Shown here: in pieces, positions 29,721-39,244 of the stretch
Position numbering within the stretch: the first letter of the stretch is position 1
How the letters are laid out: each line of letters starts with the position of its first letter
DNA from: Pseudomonadota bacterium
Lineage (GTDB): Bacteria > Pseudomonadota > Gammaproteobacteria > Steroidobacterales > Steroidobacteraceae
DNA length: 56,555 bases
Direction of reading: 5' to 3'
Assembly (NCBI GenBank): GCA_947454465.1
Contig: CANGJP010000009.1
Location: 1 to 56,555 of the forward strand
Translations under genes and position numbers: made by a program
The notes under the pieces: model-generated
The model's database searches: none
What the model was told of the DNA's origin: nothing
Seen by the model: only the letters and a program-made list of their open reading frames with translations

Positions 29721-31948
29721 CAGATGATCCCCCAACGGCGACGCAACACCCATTCGCTTGATTTCAATACTAACAACAACAGAAAGTTAATCGGCATATC
29801 CCAGATCGACTTGGTTTGTTGTTCAGTAATGCCTGACGGTGAAAAACGAATCGCTTCAGGCAATCCCGCAAGCTCATCGGTAGTCCAATATTGTCCTCCC
29901 GTTACTGTCGCCAATTGGGTCAGCAAACTGCGATTCTGACGCAGTGAAAAGTACTCGGCGCCACCTTGATCATGATGCACAGCGGTACGAGCATTACTCA
30001 CCACATCACCAGCACGCCGCGCCACCATGTCTATAAAAAAAGTCCCAGATTGATTAGCCTTGAGGTTTGCTGCATACGTACCCAACTGGTCGGCCAAAGG
30101 TTTAAGGCTAATATTTTCAGTGTCGCCGGTAGGCGTAGTGACCACGGCACTGACCTGCAAATCACGTTGAGGCTGAAAGCTTTTATCACGCAGCGTGGCA
30201 CGGATTCGTATGCCCTCTTCCGTAGATGTGGCCGCAAACTCAACCGGCTTCGACACCTCTGTAACCAAGCCACGCATCACTTGCCTCCAGAAGAACTCAT
30301 GGTGCTGATCGCTCAGCGGCATACTCATTTGCCAGCGCCAACTACCTCCAGTAGCAAACACGGCAGCATGACCTCGCCCATAAGACTGCGTGACTAATAA
30401 GGGCTGCTCCTTGTTCTGAACTTTGACATTGATCAGCGCCGAAGCAGCCGGCTTGAGCACACCGACATCTTGATAATCCGCCAGCATCGGTAAGGCTTGC
30501 CACTGCTTAATATTTTCAGCGGGCTGCTCACTGAATTTAAGCCAAGATTCACGCTGCCCACGTGGAGTTAGAATGGCCTGTGCTTGAATACGATGAAAAC
30601 TATGACCTGTGCTCGGTAATTTGACCGGCAACACGTCATTTAACACCGTGTTTGCCCACCCACCTTCACCGAGGGCGCTCGAACCACCAAGAAACAGCAA
30701 ACTCCCACCGCGTAAATTCACGAACTCCTGCATCAACTGCAACTGCACTTTACTGAAATAAGCCGCCTGAACATTACCCAGCACCAATGCATCGTATTTG
30801 AATAAGTCTTCACGCGTCGCTGGAAAACCATCTTGCAGCTCATCGGCATTGTCGACACCCTGACGATACAACCCATTGGTCGTGGTGCGCAGCATAGACA
30901 CTAAACGCACACTTTTATCGGCATCTACTGCACGACGCATGAACTTATATTCCCAGCGTGGTTCACCTTCCACATACAAGACTGATGCCACCTCCGTGGC
31001 GACATTGACCAATTGGGTACGGGTGTTATTACGCAACTCTTGTTCTTGTTCGGAACCCAGCAACTCGAACTTAAGCTCACGATAACCACGATCATTCAAG
31101 TCAAATTCCACCCACGCCGTACTCAGCGGTGCGTCCTTTGGCAGTAGCATTTCTTTAACCGCTAATAAGGCATCACCATCAAGGACACGGATTCGAGCAA
31201 CCCCCGCTCCATCATGGCGGACCGCAATACGCGCAGCGAGTTTGCTCCCGGGTAAAGTCGTGCTGGGCGCTAATACACTGTCCAGCTCCATGTCTTCCGG
31301 CATCAGTTCGCGACCAATGCCAATAACATGAACCGGAACCCCAAACCGAGTGATCTCAGCCAACTGTGCCGGATCAAGCTGACCGGAGTTCTCCGAACCA
31401 TCACTGAGCACCACCACCGCACCCAGCGGGGTAGTACGGGAAGCATTGAGCACCTGTAACACGGCATCACCAATGCGAGTGACTAACTGCGGTTCAGGCA
31501 ACGTAGCAAAAGTGTCTACTTTGGTGGCATCGGCAGCGAACACATACCGACGCAAGGGATAGTCTCGCCCTAACTGAGCAAACACCGGAGTATTTAGCAC
31601 TGATTGCGCCTGCTGCAGTCGGGTGATCTCTGGATCTATGACCGTCATGCTGGCCGAATGATCCAACAACACCGCGATATTGTTTTCACCGGCTCGTAAT
31701 GACTTGATCAGCAACGCAGGTTGCCACATGACCCAAAGCACCAAAGCCCACATTACCAATTGCAGGCACAGGATGATCAGCATACGCGACACACTTAGAA
31801 TTCCAGCTCGGCGCCACGCCAGCCACGCTAGCGCTACTCCGCCGGCCACCCACAGTATGCCCATGACGCTAACCGGCCAGTCACGCGTATAAATGAGCTC
31901 GCCGAAACGAAACTCACCGATGGGGTACTTGAACAAAAATTCAAACAC
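29720..31948 (-). CDS. membrane protein with VWA and glutamine-amidotransferase-like domains
   Basis: The 742-residue protein is the first gene of the operon and starts at GTG 31948. Two N-terminal spans (about 26-46 and 54-78) precede a VWA domain with MIDAS Asp96-Ser98-Ser100 (VLLDHSASM) and VVVLSDGSENSG. A class-I glutamine-amidotransferase-like fold follows (YDALVLGNVQAAYF, GGSLLFLGGSSALGEGGW). Then come VTQSYGRGHAAVFATGG and a beta-sandwich region. The protein ends with a short hydrophobic stretch and RRRWGII. The layout is related to the 667-residue BatA-like protein, so the operon encodes two VWA/GATase-like membrane proteins. The amidotransferase-like part shows no clear catalytic Cys and is probably structural. 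Confidence 0.85.
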   Translation of the reverse strand: MFEFLFKYPIGEFRFGELIYTRDWPVSVMGILWVAGGVALAWLAWRRAGILSVSRMLIILCLQLVMWALVLWVMWQPALLIKSLRAGENNIAVLLDHSASMTVIDPEITRLQQAQSVLNTPVFAQLGRDYPLRRYVFAADATKVDTFATLPEPQLVTRIGDAVLQVLNASRTTPLGAVVVLSDGSENSGQLDPAQLAEITRFGVPVHVIGIGRELMPEDMELDSVLAPSTTLPGSKLAARIAVRHDGAGVARIRVLDGDALLAVKEMLLPKDAPLSTAWVEFDLNDRGYRELKFELLGSEQEQELRNNTRTQLVNVATEVASVLYVEGEPRWEYKFMRRAVDADKSVRLVSMLRTTTNGLYRQGVDNADELQDGFPATREDLFKYDALVLGNVQAAYFSKVQLQLMQEFVNLRGGSLLFLGGSSALGEGGWANTVLNDVLPVKLPSTGHSFHRIQAQAILTPRGQRESWLKFSEQPAENIKQWQALPMLADYQDVGVLKPAASALINVKVQNKEQPLLVTQSYGRGHAAVFATGGSWRWQMSMPLSDQHHEFFWRQVMRGLVTEVSKPVEFAATSTEEGIRIRATLRDKSFQPQRDLQVSAVVTTPTGDTENISLKPLADQLGTYAANLKANQSGTFFIDMVARRAGDVVSNARTAVHHDQGGAEYFSLRQNRSLLTQLATVTGGQYWTTDELAGLPEAIRFSPSGITEQQTKSIWDMPINFLLLLVLKSSEWVLRRRWGII

Positions 31949-32024
31949 GAATGGCTCAACAACTGATCTGGGTCATGAGGGCTCCTATACAGCCACACCG
32001 AATACCTCAGGCAGGCTCACATCA

Positions 32025-32052
32025 GTTATACCAGCCCAGCCAATTCGCTCAA
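32025..32052 (-). promoter_or_regulatory. promoter candidate for the MoxR/VWA operon
   Basis: On the minus strand TTGAGC (-35) and TATAAC (-10) are separated by 16 bases, with TGG directly before the -10 (an extended -10 TGN). The -10 matches at five of six positions and the -35 at four. A start near 32018 leaves a leader of about 70 bases before the GTG at 31948. Confidence 0.5.
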
Positions 32053-32123
32053 GCAAAGAAAGGACAATAACGGAATCTGGGATACTCTATGTAGAGCTGA
32101 CTCACTAGGTTGACGATGACGCC

Positions 32124-32468
32124 ATGTATGAAGCCAAACATCACCCACTCGCCCCGCGCCCGCTGTTTATAAAACGGCTCTTGCTACACAGTGCCGCGGC
32201 CCTGCTGCTAGTTGGACTATCACTGGCCATAGGCATGACAGGCTACGTCTGGTTTGAGGCACTCGACTGGATGGACGCGTTCCTGAATGCCGCCATGCTG
32301 TTAGGTGGCATGGGCCCAGTCAACACGCCCCACACCGAGGGTGGAAAACTGTTTGCTGGCCTGTATGCACTGTACGCCGGACTGATCTTTCTAATTACCA
32401 TCGGTCTGGTGTTCGCCCCGGCGATCCACCGGCTCATGCACCGGTTTCATCTGGAAAATGAAAAATAA
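32124..32468 (+). CDS. small membrane protein resembling a two-span ion-channel pore domain
   Basis: The 114-residue protein has one span at about 20-44, a re-entrant-like stretch at about 49-66 (WMDAFLNAAMLLGGMGPV), and a second span at about 76-100. A basic amphipathic tail (IHRLMHRFHLENEK) ends it. The arrangement resembles the Ion_trans_2 potassium-channel pore, but the place of the TVGYG filter reads GGMGPVN, so potassium selectivity is not expected. Function is unknown. It is divergent from the MoxR operon and 70 bp ahead of the radical SAM gene. Confidence 0.65.
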   Translation: MYEAKHHPLAPRPLFIKRLLLHSAAALLLVGLSLAIGMTGYVWFEALDWMDAFLNAAMLLGGMGPVNTPHTEGGKLFAGLYALYAGLIFLITIGLVFAPAIHRLMHRFHLENEK

Positions 32469-32538
32469 CAGGATTTGCACTCGACCAGCCTCGACCTTGA
32501 TAGGCTGACCACCTACTCTTTTTGCCTATCCTGAACTC

Positions 32539-34458
32539 ATGTCAGATCACCCCTTGCGCATCCTGTCTCTCATCCCACCGATGACACAACTAAATACGCC
32601 CTACCCCTCCACGGCGTATCTGACAGGCTTCCTACGCTCGCGCGACATAACTGCCGCCCAAGAAGATTTGGCATTAGAGCTGGTACTGCAACTGTTCTCG
32701 GCAGAAGGGTTGCAAGCGATATATGACAGCATTTTGACTTTGCCCAAAAAAGCTCATACCGAGCCCATGAATTCATTTGCGCAGCAGTTTCATCGCTATC
32801 ACGCCACCATCACACCCACCATCAGTTTTTTACAAGGACACGACGACACCCTCGCCCATCGCATCGTCAGCAGGAATTTTCTGCCCGAGGGTTCGCGCTT
32901 TGCCGCGCTCGAGGCATACGCTAATGAAGAGGGCAGTGATCCTCTAGCTTGGGCCTTCGGTGCACTGGGCAGTCAAGATCGCGCCCGACATTTAGCGACG
33001 CTCTACCTAAATGATCTGGCGGATGTGGTACGTGATACGGTGGACGATCGCTTTGAATTTGTTCGCTACGGCGAATCGCTGGCACAAAGTCAACCCACCT
33101 TTGAACCTCTAGCAAAAGCTTTAGCGGCTCCACCCACCCTGTTGGATGACATTCTGCAACAACTCACTGCTGCCGCCATCGAGCAGCACCAACCGGACTT
33201 GGTGTTGCTATCCGTACCGTTTCCTGGCGCCGTCTATGCTGCCTTTCGTATTGCGCAACACATCAAGGCATTAAATCCAATGATCCACACGTGCTTGGGT
33301 GGCGGCTACGTGAACACCGAATTACGCGAACTGAAAGAACCGCGAGTATTTGATTACTTTAACTATGTCACGCTCGATGATGGGGAACTGCCGATTCTGG
33401 CGCTACTGGAACACTTACAAGGTCAGCGCTCTGCGCAACAACTGGTTAGAACCTATCTATACGACAAGAACTCACACCGTGTCGTGTTTGTGAATTACCC
33501 GGAAGCCGATATTCCATTTGAGCAGATCGGTACGCCGACTTGGGATGGTTTGCCGTTAGATCGATACCTGTCATTACTCGACATGCTCAACCCCATGCAC
33601 AGGCTATGGTCAGATGGGCGCTGGAACAAACTAACGGTGGCGCATGGCTGCTACTGGAAAAAATGTAGCTTTTGCGATGTCAGCTTAGACTACATCTCGC
33701 GCTATGAAACCGCCTCAGCAGCGACCTTAGTGGATCGCATCGAATCAATCGTTAGCGAAACGGGTCAAACAGGATTTCACTTTGTTGATGAAGCCGCCCC
33801 ACCAAAATCATTAAAAGCACTGGCATTGGAGATACAACAGCGCAACCTATCAATCAGTTGGTGGGGCAACATTCGTTTTGAAAAATCCTTCACCCCAGAT
33901 CTATGCCAGTTATTGGCCGACAGCGGCTGCATTGCCATTTCGGGCGGCCTGGAAGTGGCCTCCGATCGTTTACTCAAACTGATGAAGAAAGGCGTGTCTG
34001 TTGCCCAAGTAGCACGTGTGACGCGCGCCTTCAGCGATGCAGGGATTCTCGTGCATGCTTATCTGATGTATGGCTTCCCCACACAAACCGTACAAGACAC
34101 GGTAGATGCGCTCGAATATGTGCGCCAGCTGTTTGCTGAAGGCTGCATTCAATCTGGCTTTTTTCATCGTTTCACCTGCACTGTCCATTCGCCCGTCGGT
34201 CAGCATCCAGAAGAATACGGTGTGCAACTGGCACCCTTACCCGAGGTGACTTTTGCTAAGAACGACATCAGTTTTATCGATCCTAGCGGCGTGGATCACG
34301 ATGCATTAGGCATCGCTCTCAACAAAGCACTGTACAACTACATGCACGGTTTGGGATTGGATCAGGATGTACGCAACTGGTTTACGCAGCGAGTACCTGA
34401 ACCCACTGTACCAGAGGATTTCATCGCTAGGGCACTGATGGATGAACGTTTGAATTGA
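32539..34458 (+). CDS. B12-binding-domain radical SAM protein with CX4CX2C motif
   Basis: The 639-residue protein has an N-terminal part with a cobalamin-binding-like Rossmann fold (about 215-300, VLLSVPFPGAVYAAFRIAQHI, CLGGGYVNTELRE) and a radical SAM core from about 365. The cluster cysteines are Cys371, Cys376 and Cys379 (HGCYWKKCSFCDVS), i.e. CX4CX2C in place of the classical CX3CX2C. Later core features are FHFVDEAAPPKSLKAL and ISGGLEVASDRLL. The C-terminal part includes YLMYGFPTQT. The reaction is unknown; the family covers methylations, ring contractions and others. It precedes trmB with a 46 bp gap. Confidence 0.85.
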   Translation: MSDHPLRILSLIPPMTQLNTPYPSTAYLTGFLRSRDITAAQEDLALELVLQLFSAEGLQAIYDSILTLPKKAHTEPMNSFAQQFHRYHATITPTISFLQGHDDTLAHRIVSRNFLPEGSRFAALEAYANEEGSDPLAWAFGALGSQDRARHLATLYLNDLADVVRDTVDDRFEFVRYGESLAQSQPTFEPLAKALAAPPTLLDDILQQLTAAAIEQHQPDLVLLSVPFPGAVYAAFRIAQHIKALNPMIHTCLGGGYVNTELRELKEPRVFDYFNYVTLDDGELPILALLEHLQGQRSAQQLVRTYLYDKNSHRVVFVNYPEADIPFEQIGTPTWDGLPLDRYLSLLDMLNPMHRLWSDGRWNKLTVAHGCYWKKCSFCDVSLDYISRYETASAATLVDRIESIVSETGQTGFHFVDEAAPPKSLKALALEIQQRNLSISWWGNIRFEKSFTPDLCQLLADSGCIAISGGLEVASDRLLKLMKKGVSVAQVARVTRAFSDAGILVHAYLMYGFPTQTVQDTVDALEYVRQLFAEGCIQSGFFHRFTCTVHSPVGQHPEEYGVQLAPLPEVTFAKNDISFIDPSGVDHDALGIALNKALYNYMHGLGLDQDVRNWFTQRVPEPTVPEDFIARALMDERLN

Positions 34459-34504
34459 TCACGCCACCGATTGATCTGGCTATTTCCATCCTGCTCACGG
34501 AATA

Positions 34505-35248
34505 ATGCGCAGCCTTTGTTATCCGCAACGTGCCATGACTGACCAAGATCCTACCTCCACTGAAATCCCTGAACCAAAACAGCGTCGCATTCGCAGCTTT
34601 GTGCTCCGCATGGGACGCATGACCAGCGGACAACAACGCGCACTCGATGAGCTGTGGCCTCGTTGTGGTCTTGACTATACCCCCGAAGTACTAAACTTAG
34701 AGACTGTGTTTGGACGTTGCGCACCACGCATGATTGAAATTGGCTTCGGCACTGGTGAAGCCTTGTTTGCCTATGCAAGTGCGCATCCAGAAATGGATTG
34801 TTTGGGTATCGAAGTTCATCGCCCCGGTGCCGGACATTTACTCATGCAAGTCGGCGAACATCGACTCACTAATGTGCGAGCCAGCTGTCACGATGCTGTC
34901 GAAGTGCTCACCCATCAACTCGCCCCCGCCAGTATTGATGCGGTGCATATTTTTTTTCCTGATCCATGGCACAAGGCACGACATCACAAACGACGGTTGA
35001 TTCAGCCTGCCTTTGCCGATCTGCTCGCTCGGGTGATTAAACCCAGCGGCATCCTGCGCCTTGCCACCGATTGGCAACATTACGCAGAACACATGCGGGC
35101 GGTACTTGATATCCATCCATCTTTTCGCAACCTCGCTGATGACAGCGGCTACATGCCTAGAGCTAATGATCGTCCATTAACACGCTTTGAAAGACGCGGT
35201 CATCGCTTAGGGCATGGTGTGTGGGACATGGCGTATGAACGCCGCTGA
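34505..35248 (+). CDS. trmB: tRNA (guanine-N7-)-methyltransferase
   Basis: TrmB methylates G46 in the variable loop of tRNA using SAM. Motifs include MIEIGFGTGEALFAYA (SAM binding), CLGIEVHRPGAGHLL, DAVHIFFPDPWHKARHHKRRLIQ (catalytic Asp and PDPWxKxRHxKRR) and the C-terminal TRFERRGHRLGHGVWD. From 34505 the protein is 247 residues. An ATG at 34535 (MTDQDPTSTEIPEPKQRR) would give 237 residues and is a plausible alternative; neither has a strong Shine-Dalgarno. Confidence 0.95.
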   Translation: MRSLCYPQRAMTDQDPTSTEIPEPKQRRIRSFVLRMGRMTSGQQRALDELWPRCGLDYTPEVLNLETVFGRCAPRMIEIGFGTGEALFAYASAHPEMDCLGIEVHRPGAGHLLMQVGEHRLTNVRASCHDAVEVLTHQLAPASIDAVHIFFPDPWHKARHHKRRLIQPAFADLLARVIKPSGILRLATDWQHYAEHMRAVLDIHPSFRNLADDSGYMPRANDRPLTRFERRGHRLGHGVWDMAYERR

Positions 35249-35291
35249 ATATCGCTCGCCAATCATTTAATAGACCCTTAACTGCTCATTC

Positions 35292-36524
35292 ATGTCCACA
35301 AATGCCACACCCATAGCACGCCAATCCATTGGCTTTGTTGAATTTCTAATCATGGCAGCATCCTTGATGGCCTGTCAGGCGTTGGCCATTGACGCCATGT
35401 TACCGGCGCTGCCGACAATCGCCGATGCCTTGCAGGTAGACAACGCGAATCATGTGCAGTGGGTCGTTACCGCTTATGTTGCCGGTATGGGATGCGGCCA
35501 ACTATTTTGGGGCATGTTGTCAGATCGATTTGGTCGCCGCCCCGTCTTAATCACAGGATTAACGTTATATGTTATTGCCGCATTACTGGCGGGCTTCTCG
35601 AACAGCTTTGTTAGTTTGCTCAGTTGGCGTTTTGTACATGGACTGGCCGGCGCATGCGTGGTGGTATCACGCTCAGTGATTCGCGATCTGTATTCTGGCC
35701 GAGAAATGGCTCGCGTGATGTCACTAACCTTCATTATCTTCATCATGGTACCCGTGATGGCACCAACCCTTGGGCAAGTGATCCTGCAGATCTGGCCTTG
35801 GAGATCACTGTTTATGTTATTTAGCATCTACGGCGCGATCGTGGTCACTTGGGTTACACTACGATTACCTGAAACGCTTCATCCTGAATATCGACTCTCA
35901 CTCACCATCGTACATGTAGCCGAATCTGCAAAAAAAGTAATCCGTGATCGTGCTTCGGTGTGTTACACACTCGCGGTCAGCGTCATCTTTGGTTCGATGA
36001 TTGGTTACATCGGCATGGTACAACAAATTTTTTCAGACGTTTTCCATCGTCCTGAATTGATGCCAAGTATTTTTGCTATTTGCGCCGGCTCAATGGGTGT
36101 GACCTCATTCATTAACTCGCGCATTGTCGAACGCATGGGTATGCGTAGAATCTCGCAAACCGGATTACTGCTGTTCATTGCCCTGAGCGGCACTCACGCC
36201 GTTGTTGCTGATCTAGGATTAGAGACGATGGTTAGTTTTGTCATTTTGCAAGCCGCTACCATGAGCTGCATGGGTCTGATGGTGTCTAACTTTGGCACGA
36301 TGGCCATGGAGTCCATGGCATCAGTCGCAGGGATCGCCGCTTCATTTCAAGGGTTTGTCAGCACCGCAGGTGGCGCATTAGTCGGTGCGTTGATTGGCCG
36401 ACAATTCAACGGCTCCACGGCGCCATTGGCAACAGGCGCGACCCTATGTGGCTGCATCGCATTGTCATGCGTCCTGATGGCCGAACGTGGCAGACTCTTT
36501 CGTCCTCATTACATCACAAGTTGA
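35292..36524 (+). CDS. MFS multidrug efflux transporter, Bcr/CflA family
   Basis: The 410-residue protein has twelve hydrophobic segments. MFS motif A-like GQLFWGMLSDRFGRRPVL lies after the second span, and the N-terminal block DAMLPALPTIADAL is typical of the drug:proton antiporter Bcr/CflA group. SRSVIRDLYSG is motif B-like. It would export bicyclomycin, chloramphenicol or related compounds in homologues; the actual substrate is unknown. It ends 24 bp from the convergent ampG-like gene. Confidence 0.88.
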   Translation: MSTNATPIARQSIGFVEFLIMAASLMACQALAIDAMLPALPTIADALQVDNANHVQWVVTAYVAGMGCGQLFWGMLSDRFGRRPVLITGLTLYVIAALLAGFSNSFVSLLSWRFVHGLAGACVVVSRSVIRDLYSGREMARVMSLTFIIFIMVPVMAPTLGQVILQIWPWRSLFMLFSIYGAIVVTWVTLRLPETLHPEYRLSLTIVHVAESAKKVIRDRASVCYTLAVSVIFGSMIGYIGMVQQIFSDVFHRPELMPSIFAICAGSMGVTSFINSRIVERMGMRRISQTGLLLFIALSGTHAVVADLGLETMVSFVILQAATMSCMGLMVSNFGTMAMESMASVAGIAASFQGFVSTAGGALVGALIGRQFNGSTAPLATGATLCGCIALSCVLMAERGRLFRPHYITS

Positions 36525-36547
36525 ATCCATTCATGCAATCTTGAAAA

Positions 36548-37936
36548 CTACTTCACATGCTCGTTAGAAAATCGCTCCGGTGCGTACTTATTCAGCCAAA
36601 ATAACAAGATCAATCCAGGCACACTGAGCAAAGCAGTGTAAATAAAAAAACGTGAATAGCCCAATGCCTCCACCACAAAACCAGACAAGCCCATCAGTAC
36701 TTTGCCCGGTAACGCATACAAAGAGGACAACACAGCGTATTGTGTTGCGGTGTATCGGGCACTGGTCAAACTGGACATGAAAGCAATCAATGAGGTGCCA
36801 TGAATACCGAGCGCAAGATTATCCAAACTGTTGACCACGGCCAACGCCGCAATTTCATGACTACCTGATGCCGCTAAAAGCGCAAACGCGCAGTTGGACA
36901 CCATGACCACAAGACTGCCCACCACTAACGCGCGCCGTAATCCCAGTTTGGCAATCACAGTGCCACCAATCAATACACCCGCAAGCGCCGAAATCACACC
37001 AAAACCCTTAACCACTAAGGCAATCTGCTTCAGCGTAAAACCCTGATCTAAATAAAATGGATTGGCCATCACGCCCATGGCCATGTCGGTTAGGCGATAG
37101 GTGCTGATGAAGCCAAAAATTAAAAGCGCGAGATTGACACCAAATCGAGTAAAAAAATCGATCAGTGGACAAACCACCGCCCCTAAGATCCACGCTCCAG
37201 CGGACTGCAAGACGGTTGGCAAATGACTGTTGCGACTCATCCAATCAATCACGCGCGTTTCTTGTTGAATGGACTGCTCTTCCACACGCGGTTGCGGCTC
37301 ACTGACACACAACGTAGTGATCACGCCCACACCCATCATCAACGCCATGACGCTATATGAGGCACGCCAACTGACATCAGCAGCAATCCACAACGCGCCC
37401 GCACTGGCCACCATCAACGCAATGCGATACCCCATTTGATAAGCGGCCGCCATACCACCCTGTAATGCATTAGGCGCTGCTTCAATTCGCCACGCATCCA
37501 CCACGATGTCTTGAGTAGCCGCACAAAATGCGATGAATAAGGTACCCAACACCACGGCGCTGATGCTGGCGGCAGGATCTAAATCCGCGACATGCAGCAA
37601 GCCTAACGCCACACCCACCTGTGCCAGCAACATCCAACTGCGTCGCCGGCCAAGCCACGAGGTCAAAAGCGGTAATGGCAGCCGATCAACTATCGGCGCC
37701 CATAAAAACTTGATGGAATAAACCAAGCCCACCCACCCCAACATGCCGATAGTGGCGCGATCAATACCGACCTGCCGCAGCCACGCTGATAAGGTGGAAA
37801 ATACCAACATAAACGGCAAGCCGGCAGAAAAGCCCAACAACAACATCGCTAGCACCCGGGGGTGACGATAAATCTGTACCGCTTGCCACCAGCCCTGTAA
37901 CCAACTGGATTTCTGTTCGTTAGGATGATCGGGCAC
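36548..37936 (-). CDS. ampG: AmpG-type muropeptide permease (MFS)
   Basis: The 462-residue protein starts at GTG 37936, with GGAG six bases upstream. It shows the AmpG marks: RVLAMLLLGFSAGLPFMLVFSTLSAWL, GLVYSIKFLWAPIVDRLPLP, SWMLLAQ, CAATQDIVVDAWRIE and FMSSLTSARYTATQYAVLSS. AmpG imports GlcNAc-anhydroMurNAc peptides from cell-wall turnover. Mpl, encoded at 49157-50524, re-uses the released tripeptide, so two recycling steps are in this window. An inverted repeat lies about 38 bases upstream of the start in the divergent region with pyrE. Confidence 0.92.
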   Translation of the reverse strand: MPDHPNEQKSSWLQGWWQAVQIYRHPRVLAMLLLGFSAGLPFMLVFSTLSAWLRQVGIDRATIGMLGWVGLVYSIKFLWAPIVDRLPLPLLTSWLGRRRSWMLLAQVGVALGLLHVADLDPAASISAVVLGTLFIAFCAATQDIVVDAWRIEAAPNALQGGMAAAYQMGYRIALMVASAGALWIAADVSWRASYSVMALMMGVGVITTLCVSEPQPRVEEQSIQQETRVIDWMSRNSHLPTVLQSAGAWILGAVVCPLIDFFTRFGVNLALLIFGFISTYRLTDMAMGVMANPFYLDQGFTLKQIALVVKGFGVISALAGVLIGGTVIAKLGLRRALVVGSLVVMVSNCAFALLAASGSHEIAALAVVNSLDNLALGIHGTSLIAFMSSLTSARYTATQYAVLSSLYALPGKVLMGLSGFVVEALGYSRFFIYTALLSVPGLILLFWLNKYAPERFSNEHVK

Positions 37937-37973
37937 GGCGACTCCAGATAAGCGTGTCTAAATCAATAATCGT

Positions 37974-37992
37974 TTTAACGCTAAACGTTAAA
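37974..37992. promoter_or_regulatory. palindromic operator candidate between ampG and pyrE
   Basis: TTTAACG (37974-37980) and CGTTAAA (37986-37992) are perfect 7-base arms around CTAAA. The 19-base site lies in the divergent intergenic region, 38 bases before the ampG GTG, where weak -35-like elements of ampG would fall. Its shape suits a dimeric regulator. No family is recognised. Confidence 0.45.
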
Positions 37993-38025
37993 CCTTAAAG
38001 CTCGAGTATACGAATTGATCTGTCC

Positions 38026-38082
38026 CAGTGTCTTCCAAGTTGCGTCTTCCGTTACCATTACGTCTCACTCTTTTGGACACTG
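38026..38082 (+). other. long-range inverted repeat in the pyrE leader
   Basis: CAGTGTC (38026-38032) pairs perfectly with GACACTG (38076-38082), which ends two bases before the pyrE ATG and overlaps its GGA Shine-Dalgarno. Folding would place the ribosome site in a stem. The loop is about 43 bases, so stability is uncertain. Confidence 0.35.
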
Positions 38083-38084
38083 AT

Positions 38085-38732
38085 ATGACCGAATTAGCCC
38101 AATCTGCCGCTTTTGTTGAGTTTTGCTTGAAACTCGGTGTACTACGTTTTGGCAGCTTCACCCTGAAGTCGGGTCGGCATAGCCCCTATTTTTTCAATGC
38201 CGGATTGTTTAATAGCGGACAGGCCATTGCGCAACTCGGGCGTTTTTATGCTCACGCCGTGATGCAATCAGGCATTACGCACGACATGTTGTTTGGACCC
38301 GCTTATAAAGGCATTCCCTTGGTGACCACTACCGCTGTAGCACTGGCCGACCATCATCAACGTGATTTACCGTGGGCATTCAATCGCAAAGAAGCCAAGG
38401 ATCACGGCGAAGGCGGCAGCATTGTCGGCGCACCACTCAAAGGACGCATATTGATCGTAGATGATGTTATTACTGCAGGCACGGCTATTCGTGAATCGGT
38501 GGAGATTATCCGAGCCGCAGGTGCGACCGTTGCGGGCATCGTGCTGGCCTTGGATCGCCAAGAAAAAGGCAAAGGTGAATTATCCGCCGTGCAAGAAATT
38601 GAACAGCACTATAGCTTGCCGGTTACCAGCATCATCAAGCTGGCAGATTTAATTGAACACCTAAAATCCAGCGCGGATTCATCAGCGACACTCGATGCGG
38701 TACAGCGGTATCGTGACCAATACGGTATTTGA
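38085..38732 (+). CDS. pyrE: orotate phosphoribosyltransferase
   Basis: PyrE condenses orotate with PRPP to give orotidine monophosphate in pyrimidine synthesis. ATG at 38085 ([13 protein letters not shown]) gives 215 residues, matching the family; the longer frame from 38028 adds an unlikely leader. Motifs are [50 protein letters not shown] (mobile loop) and the PRPP site [17 protein letters not shown]. It converges on dut with a 23 bp gap. Confidence 0.96.
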   Translation: MTELAQSAAFVEFCLKLGVLRFGSFTLKSGRHSPYFFNAGLFNSGQAIAQLGRFYAHAVMQSGITHDMLFGPAYKGIPLVTTTAVALADHHQRDLPWAFNRKEAKDHGEGGSIVGAPLKGRILIVDDVITAGTAIRESVEIIRAAGATVAGIVLALDRQEKGKGELSAVQEIEQHYSLPVTSIIKLADLIEHLKSSADSSATLDAVQRYRDQYGI

Positions 38733-38755
38733 ATACAGTCGCCGTGCGTGCAAAC

Positions 38756-39220
38756 TTAAGCACGACCGGAACTACCAAAACCACCTTCACCGCGCTGGGT
38801 GGCGACAAATTCATTCACCACCTCAAACTGCACTTGCGCAACCGGCACCACCACCAACTGCGCAATCCGTTCGCCAGGATTAATCGTGAACGCGGCCTGG
38901 CCACGATTCCAGCACGAAACAAACAACTGACCTTGATAATCTGAATCAATCAAGCCGACGAGATTACCCAACACAATACCATGCTTATGTCCCAAACCTG
39001 AACGCGGCAAGATAATCGCTGCATAACTGGGATCAGCCAAATACACAGCAATACCTGTAGGGATTAACTGCGTATCGCCGGGTTTAAGTTCAATGGCGGT
39101 CTCGAGCATAGCCCGCAGATCGACACCAGCCGAACCTTCAGTAGCATATTGTGGTAAGGGATATTCGGTACCGATGCGCGGATCGAGAATGCGTACCTGC
39201 ACGCGTTGTTGATGACTCAT
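38756..39220 (-). CDS. dut: deoxyuridine 5'-triphosphate nucleotidohydrolase
   Basis: Dut hydrolyses dUTP to dUMP, keeping uracil out of DNA and supplying thymidylate synthesis. The 154-residue trimer-type dUTPase has all five motifs: [35 protein letters not shown], and the C-terminal [11 protein letters not shown] arm that closes the active site. It follows coaBC on the same strand (24 bp), the usual gammaproteobacterial order. Confidence 0.97.
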   Translation of the reverse strand: MSHQQRVQVRILDPRIGTEYPLPQYATEGSAGVDLRAMLETAIELKPGDTQLIPTGIAVYLADPSYAAIILPRSGLGHKHGIVLGNLVGLIDSDYQGQLFVSCWNRGQAAFTINPGERIAQLVVVPVAQVQFEVVNEFVATQRGEGGFGSSGRA

Positions 39221-39244
39221 AGTGATTATTTTGATTGAGATGAA

